This document shows positions 32,056-41,665 of a DNA stretch of 64,000 bases, piece after piece. A program made the position numbers and the translations under genes. The first letter of the stretch is position 1; the number at the start of each line of letters is the position of its first letter. Source of the DNA: JARRRD01 sp037381085 (GTDB lineage: Bacteria > Nitrospirota > Thermodesulfovibrionia > Thermodesulfovibrionales > UBA6898); contig JARRRD010000068.1 of assembly GCA_037381085.1 (NCBI GenBank), positions 1-64,000 on the forward strand. The letters are read 5' to 3'. The notes under the pieces were generated by a model. The model was given only the letters and a program-made list of their open reading frames with translations. It had not been told where the DNA came from and did not search any database.

Positions 32056-34764
32056 ATGAAACGATGGGTTTTAAGTCTTATTTTTGCATCAATGTCACTA
32101 TCATTGGTTGGATTTAGCGCGACCTACGCTTTTACCCCGCTACCTGTCGCGGACGACCCTCTTGTCAGAATGCCAGGGTCCCAGCCTCCGCCTGATAACA
32201 ATATTTCATTGGAAAGCCCGGATAGATGTCAGAACTGCCACGCAGGTTATGATTCGGCAGTGGAGCCCGGATTCAACTGGCGGGGTTCGATGATGGCGCA
32301 GTCAGCAAGAGATTTCCTCTTCTTCGCATGTCTCACAGTGGCCGCGCAGGATTCAACATGGGCGATAGGCCGTCCCAATGCCACCGACATCTGTGAGAGA
32401 TGCCACTTTCCTAAAGGGTGGATAGAAGGGCGCTCTGACCCTACAAATGCTTCTCTAATGACAGGGTCGGATCATGACGGTGTCCAATGTGACTTCTGCC
32501 ACAACAAGTTCGACCCATTCTTTGAAGGCACTCATGCAGGCACACGAGAAGGGAACGACTGGCTGAACTACTGGGACGAGACTAATTTAAGCTCCACGCC
32601 GTCCCAAACCGCTGCTGACAATACTTACGATGTCGATAAGAACCTTGCCCTGAATATCCTGCTTTTCAACGGCAGGCAATTCTACGGTGCGGACAGCTTT
32701 CCATTCAGCTATCCGAATTATTCAGAGAACGCGTCGGGACAGTATTTCCTGAGCGGGATCAGGGATAAACGTGCGTCGTTTGCCGATGCGAACGCCAGGC
32801 ACCCGATGCTTTACAGCCGCTATCACAAGTCAAAATATTTCTGCAGCACCTGTCACGACGTTTCAAACCCGATCCTCGCAAACTACCTGTTAGGTGGCGT
32901 TACACCCGAAGAAACCCGGGCGAACTTTACAGGCACCACAAACACCCTCTGGACCGAAAACCATTCCGCGAGCAGCTATTTTCATGTGGAGCGGACCTTT
33001 TCGGAGTTCATGCTCTCGGCGTATGGACAACAAGGCGGGGCACCCGGCATAGGTCCCTTTGCGCCTGATATATTCAATACATCCTATCCGGATAATTACA
33101 TCGCCAAGTGTCAGGACTGTCATATGAGGGATGTAGTGGGGAAGGGGTGCAGCCTGAAGAATGGAATAGTACGTACCGGCGATCCCTCTACTACCGAGAG
33201 TATTGAGCATCCCAACAGCGGCGAGCCGCTGCACGACCTGACCGGCGGGAACGCCTGGGTATCGTACGTGCTGGCGAGTGCAATAAGCGGATCGCCGAAT
33301 TATGACGCCACAAACGCCCAGCTTCTTAACCAGGGCCCGTCTGTTCTTACCCTCGACCTCAGCCAGGGCCTTGGCATCGACCCTGTGGCTCTGCTTGCGG
33401 GAGTGGATCGGGCGAAGGAGCAGCTACGGCTGGCGGCCTCAATCGAGGGAGCGACATATAACCCAGATACGGGGGCCCTCTCCTTCAAAATACAGAACCA
33501 GACGGCTCACAAGCTCATCTCCGGATTCCCCGAGGGAAGGAGGATGTTCGTAAACATCAGGGCTTACAATGCCGACAACCAGCTCATATATGAAGTGAAC
33601 CCTTACGACTATGCAGCAGGCACATTGATAGGGCTCACATACAACTATCAGACGTCTTTCCTTGCCGCGCCGGCGCCGTTGGGTACAAATGAGGTCTACG
33701 ATGACGAACTGGTCTATGAAGATCAACCAAGCAGCACACTGACAGGAGAAAGTGATACCTTCCACTTTGCCCTTGCGACGGACCGGTACAAGGACAACCG
33801 TATCCCGCCGAAAGGCTTCAGGATCAACGAGGCCGCGGCCCGTCTAGCCCAGCCCCGGTGGCATGGCGCTGATGATCCGGGCTATTTTACGGCTGCCGAT
33901 TATGCCGGAGGATATGATGCTGTGACAATAAACATTCCCGCCGGAGCAGCATATGTTGAAATAAACCTCTACTATCAGACCACGAGCAGGGAATACATCG
34001 AGTTCCTCAGAGACGAGATCAACGGGAATCCGAACAACAGGACCTTGCCGGCAAGTGCTTATATCGTCCAGACTGACCCTTTCTTCTCGCAGCTCAAGGC
34101 CTGGGGCAATACCATCTGGTCACTGTGGACACACAACATGAACGTGGATGGCGCGAAACCTTTCCTCATGGCCCAGGCGACTATCACGGTACCTTCGGCA
34201 CCTACGGCGCCCACGGTGACGACGGGAAGTGCGACAAACATCACGGCCACGAGTGCGACACTGAACGGCACGGTCAACCCCAATGGAACAAGCACGACCG
34301 CATACTTCCAGTACGGCATGACTGTGTCCTACGATAACAGTACCCCTTTCCAGTCAGTCGGTAACGGTACAAGCAACCTTAGTGTTTCCGACATCCTCGC
34401 AGGGCTTTCACCGAATTATACCTATCATTACAGGATAGTGGCCTCCAGCAGTGCCGGGACATCTTACGGGTCGGACATGACCTTCACGACAACATCGAGT
34501 GGCAGTGGACTTGTTAGAAAAGTATCAGACGGTACAACCTATTCCACCATTCAAGGAGCTTACAGCCAGTGCTCAAGTGACGACATTCTTGAAATGCAGG
34601 CATCGACTTTCATTGAAGATCTTGATTTCAGTTCCAATATATCGGTTTTTCTAGAGGGTGGTTATGACTCGTCCTTTACCTCTCAAACGGGTTTTACGAT
34701 TGTCCAGGGGACTATGACTATCACCGCGGGTAAGATAAGGGTGGAGAATTTAATAATAGAATAA
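32056..34764 (+). CDS. Exported multihaem c-type cytochrome with FN3 and beta-helix-like tail
   Basis: 902 residues. A signal peptide covers residues 1-25. Five CxxCH haem motifs occur: CQNCH near 58, CERCH near 113, CDFCH near 145, CSTCH near 263, CQDCH near 352. The middle region, residues 450-700, is rich in beta strands. Residues about 715-815 form a fibronectin type III domain (PTAPTVTTGSATNITATSAT, SPNYTYHYRIVASS). The last 85 residues (DGTTYSTIQGAYSQCSSDDI) look like the start of a right-handed beta-helix repeat. Multihaem cytochromes of this plan are found in metal-reducing and anaerobic bacteria, where they carry electrons in the periplasm or at the surface. Confidence 0.88.
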   Translation: MKRWVLSLIFASMSLSLVGFSATYAFTPLPVADDPLVRMPGSQPPPDNNISLESPDRCQNCHAGYDSAVEPGFNWRGSMMAQSARDFLFFACLTVAAQDSTWAIGRPNATDICERCHFPKGWIEGRSDPTNASLMTGSDHDGVQCDFCHNKFDPFFEGTHAGTREGNDWLNYWDETNLSSTPSQTAADNTYDVDKNLALNILLFNGRQFYGADSFPFSYPNYSENASGQYFLSGIRDKRASFADANARHPMLYSRYHKSKYFCSTCHDVSNPILANYLLGGVTPEETRANFTGTTNTLWTENHSASSYFHVERTFSEFMLSAYGQQGGAPGIGPFAPDIFNTSYPDNYIAKCQDCHMRDVVGKGCSLKNGIVRTGDPSTTESIEHPNSGEPLHDLTGGNAWVSYVLASAISGSPNYDATNAQLLNQGPSVLTLDLSQGLGIDPVALLAGVDRAKEQLRLAASIEGATYNPDTGALSFKIQNQTAHKLISGFPEGRRMFVNIRAYNADNQLIYEVNPYDYAAGTLIGLTYNYQTSFLAAPAPLGTNEVYDDELVYEDQPSSTLTGESDTFHFALATDRYKDNRIPPKGFRINEAAARLAQPRWHGADDPGYFTAADYAGGYDAVTINIPAGAAYVEINLYYQTTSREYIEFLRDEINGNPNNRTLPASAYIVQTDPFFSQLKAWGNTIWSLWTHNMNVDGAKPFLMAQATITVPSAPTAPTVTTGSATNITATSATLNGTVNPNGTSTTAYFQYGMTVSYDNSTPFQSVGNGTSNLSVSDILAGLSPNYTYHYRIVASSSAGTSYGSDMTFTTTSSGSGLVRKVSDGTTYSTIQGAYSQCSSDDILEMQASTFIEDLDFSSNISVFLEGGYDSSFTSQTGFTIVQGTMTITAGKIRVENLIIE

Positions 34765-35623
34765 GAGACTAATTCAAAACGTTTAAAGATCTTAAGTTAG
34801 ATTTGGAGTATCACAGATCCGACAGGTTATAGGCAACTACTTAGGGCACTTCCTAATCGTCTTGTGGACCAGCCTGCTGTCCGGAGGATAATACTTTATC
34901 GACAGGTTCAGATCACGGCCACTGCGGGTTTGCATCAAAATTTCACGTCGGGAGAAGTTGGGCATATAGCGCCTTTCTGGCGTACTGAGCGAATGTTTGC
35001 TGCGCAAGGCAGGAATGTAACGGGGCATACCGAACAGTCAAGAGCATTTCAAACTAATGAGAAGTACTGTGAGGATGTGCCAGCGTGATGTCTGAATGAA
35101 AGTCTATGGGTTCATCGCCTTTCAGCATCTGAAAGGATCCGGCAACAACCGACAGTCATGCAGATAAGAATCAAACGGCACGAAGAATTCGGAAACTATC
35201 GAACCGGATATACGTCCAAGTTGGCAATTTCCCCTACGAGAAAGGCGAAGGGGTCAGCCCTTGACATGGGACAGGTGAGCAGGAATAGGCGGCTGAAAAC
35301 CGGCGTCGATTTTCACTTGTAACATACATTCTGAAAAGGCTTTGTCTAGGCGTTTGTTTCTGTGAGCAGTTCGAGCCGAGGCAGGTGGATCACTTTCTTC
35401 TATGGCATATTGCAGGGCAAGCCCTGACGTTCTCGCTGAAAGACACATCCATTAAATGTATAATGTGACAAGCTCGATGAACGAAAGTTCCGAGGGAAAT
35501 ATTTTTTTCTACATACTACTTAAGACCGGGATGGAAGTTCTTGACGATAGGGCGGCAGCGAAACATTGAGAGTGTTGCCTTTTTGGGGAGTATGAATTTT
35601 TCAACCGAAGGTGAGGAGGTGCT
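34765..35623. other. 859-bp region without a convincing gene
   Basis: A 63-codon minus frame at 34837-35028 has no recognised similarity. The motif at 35249-35273 (AAGGGGTCAGCCCTTGACAT then GGGACA) repeats, inverted, at 15183-15209 and looks like the end of a small mobile element. The last 60 bases are the leader of the cupin gene, with GAGGAGG upstream of its ATG. Confidence 0.5.
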
Positions 35624-35947
35624 ATGAGCTTTTTCAGTGAATCCGATCTGCGGGCAAAACAACTTCTTGAAGGGATCAGCCTGAAGACCGTATCAGGTGA
35701 AAGTACAATGATGACAATCTTTGAGTTTGAGCCGAATGCCGTAATACCTGCGCACAAACATTCTCATGAGCAAATTACATATATCGTCGAAGGCGAGCTG
35801 GAATTCACCGTCGAAGGGGAGACTACGGTTTTAGGGAAAGGTGACGGTGTTGTGATCTTCTCCAACCAGGAGCACAGCGCAAAGGTTCTTACATCACCTG
35901 CCAAAGCAGTTGACGCATGGTATCCTCGCAGAGAGGATTACTTGTGA
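35624..35947 (+). CDS. Small cupin-domain protein
   Basis: 107 residues. A single cupin barrel: motif 1 is PAHKHSHEQITYIVEGELEF (His, His and Glu metal ligands), and motif 2 is the region around FSNQEHSAKVL (His). Metal-binding is therefore likely. The protein is probably a small sensor, isomerase or dioxygenase-like cupin; no neighbour points to a pathway. GAGGAGG precedes the ATG by 5 nt. Confidence 0.85.
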   Translation: MSFFSESDLRAKQLLEGISLKTVSGESTMMTIFEFEPNAVIPAHKHSHEQITYIVEGELEFTVEGETTVLGKGDGVVIFSNQEHSAKVLTSPAKAVDAWYPRREDYL

Positions 35948-36065
35948 ACATTGTTGCAGGGTCCAAAATGATGGGGCTGGATCATGAAACCGCCGGTCAG
36001 CCCAGGATAAACGGTGCCGACCCCTCCCCGGTATCGGGGGGAGGAGACTGATATACTGACCCCGT

Positions 36066-36293
36066 CTATTTCCTGCCGTTGCTGCGGTATACCTCGATCG
36101 CTATTTCGGGGCACACATGAGCACACATGGCGCATCCCGTACATTTCTCCATGTGCTCGGCGGAGGCCGGAAAGTAGCCGCTCTTGTTAAAACGTTCCCT
36201 GATCGAAATGACCCCGGCCGGACACGTGTCGACGCAATACGCGCAGCCCTTGCAGAGTTCGATATGTATTTTGATTTTTCCTTTCATCCTCAT
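36066..36293 (-). CDS. 2x[4Fe-4S] ferredoxin (oxidoreductase delta-type)
   Basis: 75 residues with two clusters of four cysteines: CKGCAYCVDTCP and CTGCAMCAHVCP. Both are standard 4Fe-4S sites. The 'GVISIRERFNKSGYFPA' insert between them is like that of 2-oxoacid:ferredoxin oxidoreductase delta subunits. No alpha or gamma subunit genes lie in the window, so it may be a free ferredoxin. Its ATG overlaps the recN stop (ATGA), which suggests translational coupling to recN. Confidence 0.85.
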   Translation of the reverse strand: MRMKGKIKIHIELCKGCAYCVDTCPAGVISIRERFNKSGYFPASAEHMEKCTGCAMCAHVCPEIAIEVYRSNGRK

Positions 36294-37995
36294 TTCATCC
36301 CTTCCAGAAGTTCTCCGGCATGACGCCTCGAAAGTTCCGTAACCTTTCCGCTCAGCATCCTGGCGATTTCGTCCTGCCTTTCCCTGCCGTCGAGTTCCCT
36401 GACCTCCACATGTACCCCCCCTCCCTTTTCTTTCTTCTCGATTTTCAGATGATGGTCCCCGAAGCTCGCGATCTGCGGCAGATGCGTGATACAGAGGAGT
36501 TGATGCGTCTCCGAAATCCTGTCCAGTTTTTTCCCCACGCTTTCCGCAGTCTTGCCGCCGATTCCGGCGTCCACTTCATCAAAGATCAGTACCGGCACTC
36601 TGTCGACATCCGCAAGGATGCTCTTCATGGCAAGCATTACACGGGAAAGCTCACCTCCCGACACCACCTTTGACAACGGCTTCGGCGGTTCTCCGGGATT
36701 TGCCGAAAAAAGGAATTCGACCCTGTCCATGCCTGCCGGTCCCACCTTTTCCCTTCCGTCACCGCCGCGTTCCTGTCTGATTTCTATCCTGAACAGGGCG
36801 TGTCCGAAGGCGAGTTCCTCCAGCGCCGAAGCTACAAGACCTTCAAGTTCCAGGGCCGTTTTTTCCNNNNNNNNNNNNNNNNNNNNNNNNNNNNTTTTTC
36901 CCTTTTCTTCGAGAGCGAGGCAGCGGCCCCGAAGAGCTCCTGCTCCTTCAGGGCGAATTCCCCGGAGAGGAGATCGAGCCGCTCGTCCGTCGATTCCAGG
37001 GCCTCCAGCTCCTTCTCCGCATCCACCCTGTGATTCAGGATTTTTTCCACGGAATCCCCGTATTTTTTCCTGAGCTTACCGATCAGTTCAAGCCGGTCCT
37101 CCACCATCTCCAGCCTTTGCGGCTCCCCCTCGTACCGCTCACGGTGCCCCCTCAGGGCAAAAGCCGCATCGTCCAGAAGAGGTTTTGCAGACTCGAGCAG
37201 ATTCAGGGTATCCTCCATGCCGTTGTCGATGGCACATATCTCCCTCACGCGCATGATCACAGAGGAAAGCAACTCCGTGCAGGAGCCTTCTGAACCGTAA
37301 AGGTCAGAGTAAGCCGTCTCCGCCAGTTCCCGGAGCCTGTTCAGGTTCGCCAGTATCTTCCTTTCCTCTTCCAGCTCCTTCTCTTCCCCTGTCTTGAGGA
37401 CTGCGCCGTCGATCTCGTTTATCTGGAATTTCAGCAGGTCCAGCCTCTGGGCCCTCTCCTTAACTTTTTCCTTCAGGCCTTCGAGTTCGTCCCTGAGCAG
37501 GTCGACCTCGCGAAAAAGCGATTCGACTTTTCCGCGTTCAGACTGAAGCCTGCCGTAGGAATCAAGGAGGACCATCTGCATTTCAGGCGACAGAAGACTC
37601 TGGTGCTCATGCTGGCTGTGTATGTCCACAAGTCGCCTGCCCACCTCCGCCAGGGTCTGCTGGGTCACCATCGTATCGTTTATGAATGCCCTGCTCTTTC
37701 CTGCCGAAGAAAGCACCCTCCGTATAATAAGTCCCTCGGACATGTCTATCCCGGCGTCAGGAAAGGACTCACACTCACAGTCGCCGATTTCGAACCATGC
37801 CTGCACCGACGCCTCCTTCTCTCCCGACTTTATCAAATCCGACTGGGCCCTGTTCCCGAGAGCAAGCCCCAGCGCGTCGACGATAATCGACTTGCCGGCG
37901 CCCGTTTCGCCCGTGAGTACATTCAGTCCACTGCCAAACCTCACGGTAAGATTATCGATGATCGCCAGGTTCCTGATCCTCAGTTCTCTCAGCAT
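36290..37995 (-). CDS. recN: DNA repair ATPase RecN, interrupted by a sequence gap
   Basis: RecN is an SMC-like ATPase used in double-strand break repair. The N-terminal half (LTGETGAGKSIIVDALGLAL is Walker A) covers 36895-37995, the C-terminal half (VSGGELSRVMLA signature and LIFDEVDAGIGG Walker B) covers 36290-36866, and a coiled coil lies between. A run of 28 N's at 36867-36894 breaks it inside the coiled coil. The reading frame after the gap is EKTALELEGLVASALEELAF, which does not follow from the gap size of 28, so the true gap differs in length. Few residues seem to be missing. Confidence 0.93.
36867..36894. other. Assembly gap of 28 undetermined bases
   Basis: Runs of N within recN. 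The frames on either side would join only if the true gap were not 28 bp modulo 3. Confidence 0.99.
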
Positions 37996-38038
37996 CTCCT
38001 GATCCCTGTTAAATATAGCACAAAGAGTCTGATACGGC

Positions 38039-39253
38039 TCAACGCATTATCATATATTCTATAAACGCCGCGAGAAATATGAAAGCACCCGCGGGGATAA
38101 TCTTCTTATACATCCCCCAAAGGTCGGCGCCGAAATATTCCCCGGTCAGGACGAGACAAAGGTGCACCGGCGAAAAAAGTACGCCGATGAACCCTGCGGC
38201 GAAGGCGAGAGACATGCTGGCAACGGGCGCGCCCCCGGAAATACTGACAAGAAGCGGGAACGTGCTCCCGACAAACCCCACGGTCAGCCCTGTCAGAAGA
38301 CCCGTCAGAAAGGGAAGGACACAGAGTATGGGCAGGACGGGGATCCCCTCCTTTACCAGGAAGGAACTGAGCTGAGTGACGGCCCCCGAGGACTCCATCG
38401 CCTGCTTGAAGAGCATCACCCCCAGGATGAGGAGGATCACCTCCCGGGCAAAGCCGTGTCTCGTGATCCTCCACACCTCTTTCAGGGGGTAACGGTAAAT
38501 CAGCAGCAGCAAGGCGACGATCACCATGAGCGCATATTGAAGTTCAATATGTAAGGCCACAACGAGAAAAAGCACCGAAAAGACAGGCAGAAAGCTTGCC
38601 CATTTGGAATAGTTGCCCTTTCTTGCAGGGCCGCCCGCTGCGGCCCTGGCAGGGACGATTCTCTTGCCGATGCCCCGCATGCTTATAAGAAAACCCATGG
38701 CCAGAAGTGCAAGCGAGTAAGTGAAGTTTGCCGTGATCAGACTGTATAAAGGGATATGGGTCACCGCCGCTGCCAGCAGGATGCCGGGATAAAGCGGGAG
38801 TATATATTCCCACGGGTGCCTGAACCAGTAGTTGACGAACGCCTTTTCCTCCGGGCTCATCTTCAACCCCGCAGTGGCCTCTTTGACCATCGGGGCCGAA
38901 AAATAGGCCCCGCCCAGTGAAGGCAGCATCCCGATAAGCATCGGCATCGACACAATGACGGCCCTCCTGCTTCTGAAAAACCCCTTCACAGCCGTCATCA
39001 TCGCCGAAAGCACGTCCTTTTCCCTCAGTACGATTTCGAACATCCTGATAAGGGAAAGGGCCAGCAGCAGTTCCAGCGTCACCGGGTTGACAGCAGCATA
39101 TCTTACTGTCAAGAAGATACCGGGAACGCCCATTCTGAAAAGAAGGATGAGAGCAGCCGAACCCGCCATCATCACATAGCCGATCCCGACCTTCTTCCTC
39201 AGGAGCACCAATATAAGCACAAACGTGAGAGAAATCTTTATGACCGCAGACAT
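38039..39253 (-). CDS. DUF401 family integral membrane protein
   Basis: 404 residues, about 11 membrane helices with a repeated inverted topology. Motifs include SLGGAYFSAPMVKEA, NYWFRHPWEYILPLYPGIL and GFVGSTFPLLVSISGG, features of the DUF401 permease-like proteins of anaerobes, archaea and Nitrospirota. Substrate unknown. It precedes trpD in the minus-strand direction (58 bp gap between trpD stop and this ATG), so it may be read with trpD, but a functional link is unproven. Confidence 0.8.
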   Translation of the reverse strand: MSAVIKISLTFVLILVLLRKKVGIGYVMMAGSAALILLFRMGVPGIFLTVRYAAVNPVTLELLLALSLIRMFEIVLREKDVLSAMMTAVKGFFRSRRAVIVSMPMLIGMLPSLGGAYFSAPMVKEATAGLKMSPEEKAFVNYWFRHPWEYILPLYPGILLAAAVTHIPLYSLITANFTYSLALLAMGFLISMRGIGKRIVPARAAAGGPARKGNYSKWASFLPVFSVLFLVVALHIELQYALMVIVALLLLIYRYPLKEVWRITRHGFAREVILLILGVMLFKQAMESSGAVTQLSSFLVKEGIPVLPILCVLPFLTGLLTGLTVGFVGSTFPLLVSISGGAPVASMSLAFAAGFIGVLFSPVHLCLVLTGEYFGADLWGMYKKIIPAGAFIFLAAFIEYMIMR

Positions 39254-39310
39254 TTTTTATCCTGACTTGACCTTACAGCAGAGGTACAAAGGAAAGAACT
39301 TGCCCCACCA

Positions 39311-40321
39311 TTAAAGAGAGTTTGTAACTCTGATTATCTCTTCGAGTTTCTTCAGAGCCCTGCCCGATTCTATCGCTTCCTTTGCCATCCGGAGGGCGGT
39401 CATCATATCGGGGGCACTGTCGGAAACGGAAATGGCGGCAGCGGAGTTGATAAGCACGATATCACTTTTGGCGCCTTTCTCCCCCTGAAGGATCCTGCGC
39501 GCTATACCGGCGTTTTCCTCCCTGTCGCCTCCCACCAGATCATCTGTTTTCGCCCGTTTCATGCCGAAGTCCTCGGGAGAAAAATACATGTTCTCGACAC
39601 CTTCCCTCCGGAACCGGGAGGCCCTCGTACCATCGCAGACGGTAATTTCGTCAAGTCCGTCTTCGCCGTGGACGACAATCGCGTCCTCGGCCCCGAGATT
39701 TCCGAGGACTCTCGCTAGAGGTTCGGTGAGACTGTCCGAAAACACGCCCAGGACCTGTCTCCCGGCATTTGCCGGATTGGTAAGCGGTCCGAGGATATTG
39801 AAGATGGTCCGGATGCCGAGCTCACGTCTCGGCCCCACGGCGTACTTCATGGCTGGATGGAACAGAGGCGCAAAAAGAAAGCCGAATCCGGTCTCAAACA
39901 GACATTTCTCCACCTTCTCCGGCGGCAGGTCGATCTTCACGCCGAGTGCCTCCAGCACATCGGCGCTGCCGGACCTGCTCGATACGGCCCTGTTCCCGTG
40001 CTTGGCCACCGGGACGCCCGCGGCCGCAACGACGATTGCCGTGACCGTCGAGATATTGAAGGTATTGCACAGGTCTCCCCCCGTGCCGCATGTATCGATC
40101 ACGCCTTCAGGAGCCTTGATCCGCGCTGCCTTCTCTCTCATGATCCGCGCCGCGCCCGTTATCTCATCCACGGTCTCACCCTTTATCCTAAGGGCTGTAA
40201 GGAATGACCCTATCTGAGAATCAGCGGCCCTGCCCTCCATGACCTCTTTCATACACTCGGCCATCTCGGATTCTGACAGATCAATATTGTCTACCAGCAG
40301 ATGAATCGCCTCTTTTATCAT
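39311..40321 (-). CDS. trpD: Anthranilate phosphoribosyltransferase
   Basis: 336 residues from ATG 40321, preceded by AGGGAGAG. It joins anthranilate to PRPP in tryptophan synthesis. The PRPP-binding loop DTCGTGGDLCNTFN and the motifs AKHGNRAVSSRSGSADVLEAL and PRRELGIRTIFNILGPLTNP are conserved. Length is normal. Other trp genes are not near; the gene stands between DUF401 and prfB, so the pathway genes are scattered in this genome. Confidence 0.95.
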   Translation of the reverse strand: MIKEAIHLLVDNIDLSESEMAECMKEVMEGRAADSQIGSFLTALRIKGETVDEITGAARIMREKAARIKAPEGVIDTCGTGGDLCNTFNISTVTAIVVAAAGVPVAKHGNRAVSSRSGSADVLEALGVKIDLPPEKVEKCLFETGFGFLFAPLFHPAMKYAVGPRRELGIRTIFNILGPLTNPANAGRQVLGVFSDSLTEPLARVLGNLGAEDAIVVHGEDGLDEITVCDGTRASRFRREGVENMYFSPEDFGMKRAKTDDLVGGDREENAGIARRILQGEKGAKSDIVLINSAAAISVSDSAPDMMTALRMAKEAIESGRALKKLEEIIRVTNSL

Positions 40322-40379
40322 GTCACTCTCCCTCGGCAATCAGAGTCTGTGTATAAATTGCTTACTTCACAGAAAGGGC

Positions 40380-40477
40380 TGTCATTCCCGCAAGTGAAGC
40401 GTCTGCCTGCCGGCAGGCAGGCACCGGGAATCTTTCTGTAAAGTCTTCGGAAAGATTCCGGTCAAGCCGGAATGACA
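40380..40477. repeat. Palindromic intergenic repeat
   Basis: TGTCATTCCCG at one end and CCGGAATGACA at the other. Inside are the perfect palindrome CTGCCTGCCGGCAGGCAG (40403-40420), CGGGAATCTTTCT and AAAGATTCCGG. TCATTCCCG and GGGAATCTTTC forms are common genomic scatter repeats. A partial relative, CTGTCCGGCAGGCAGG, is at 46484-46499. Confidence 0.7.
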
Positions 40478-40555
40478 GGCAAAAGACACAGACGGCGTTT
40501 CCATACACGCGCTTCGAACAATCTCCCTTCACATTTCCCCTCATTAAGTCTCCGC

Positions 40556-41663
40556 TCACCTTTTCGTCTTTGTCTTGAGAAATTCCTTTATGAACCTGTC
40601 GATATCCCCGTTCAGCACAGCGTCTACATTCCCTATCTCCAGTCCCGTCCTGTGGTCCTTCACAAGCCGGTAGGGCTGAAGCACGTAGGACCGTATCTGG
40701 CTTCCCCAGGCGATGTCCTTCTTGTCCCCGACAATGTCCTCCATCTTCTTTGCCTTCTCTCTCACTTCAAGATCGTAGAGTTTAGCCTTCAGTACCTTCA
40801 TCGCGACCGCCTTGTTCTTGTGCTGGGAACGCTCGTTCTGACAGGTCACAACGATCCCCGTCGGAAGATGGGTCAGCCTGACCGCCGAGGAAGTCTTGTT
40901 AACGTGCTGTCCGCCTGCTCCCGAGGCCCTGAACGTGTCCATCTTTATGTCCTCCTCCCGGATCTCGATATCGACGTCGTCCTCCACTTCCGGCAAAACG
41001 ATTACGGAGGCGAAAGAGGTGTGCCTCCTCTTTTTCGCATCGAAGGGAGAGATCCTGACCAGCCGGTGAACACCGGCCTCCGGACTGAGGTATCCATAAG
41101 CATAATCTCCGCTGATGGTAATTGTGGCATCCTTTATTCCGCCTTCTTCACCAGGCTGAACATCTATTACCTGGGAGTTATAGCCGTGCCTCTCCGCCCA
41201 CATCAGGTACATCCTCATCAGCATCTGCGCCCAGTCCTGGCTCTCGATGCCGCCCGCGCCCGGATGGATAGTGAGGATGGCGTTGTTCTTGTCGAGGTCT
41301 CCGGAAAGGAGGTTCCTGAGCTCGATATTTTCCACATCCTCTTTGAGGGAGTCAAGCCCCGTCTTGATCTCATTCAGAAAGAGTTCCCCGCTTTCCTCCT
41401 CAAGAATGCCCATCGAATCCTCGATATAGGCAAGTCTGCTTTCCAGGGCGTCAAAGGAAACCACTACACCTTCAAGCCTGGCTTTTTCCTTGAGAAGTTC
41501 CTTTGTCTTTTCAGGAGAGGACCAGACCTCCTCACGCGCGAGGTCTCCTTCTATTTTAGATATCGCTTCTTTCTTCCCGGCGATATCAAAGATAACCTCG
41601 TAATGCTTCGGTTCTCGCCCTCAAAGCGGAAAGGTCTTCCTTAAGTTCTGACTGAATAACCAT
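40556..41663 (-). CDS. prfB: Peptide chain release factor 2 with programmed +1 frameshift
   Basis: RF-2 reads UGA and UAA. The first 25 codons run from ATG 41663 to TAT-CTT then TGA 41588-41586, the classic frameshift site. Shifting +1 at CTTTGA continues as LDIAGKKEAIS to the C-terminal domain. HPGAGGIESQDWA and the catalytic GGQ in RASGAGGQHVNKTSSAVRL are present, as is the SPF stop-recognition motif (RISPFDAKK). CGAGG upstream acts as the internal Shine-Dalgarno that promotes shifting. Ribosome site GGAGG lies within the last codons of lnt, 4 bases after whose stop prfB starts. Confidence 0.97.
41586..41596 (-). other. prfB programmed frameshift site
   Basis: Minus strand GGTTATCTTTGAT: CTT is the slippery codon, TGA the in-frame stop, and CGAGG, four bases before TAT, the stimulating Shine-Dalgarno-like sequence. 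RF-2 decodes this UGA, so low RF-2 favours shifting and full-length product. Confidence 0.9.
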
Positions 41664-41665
41664 GG

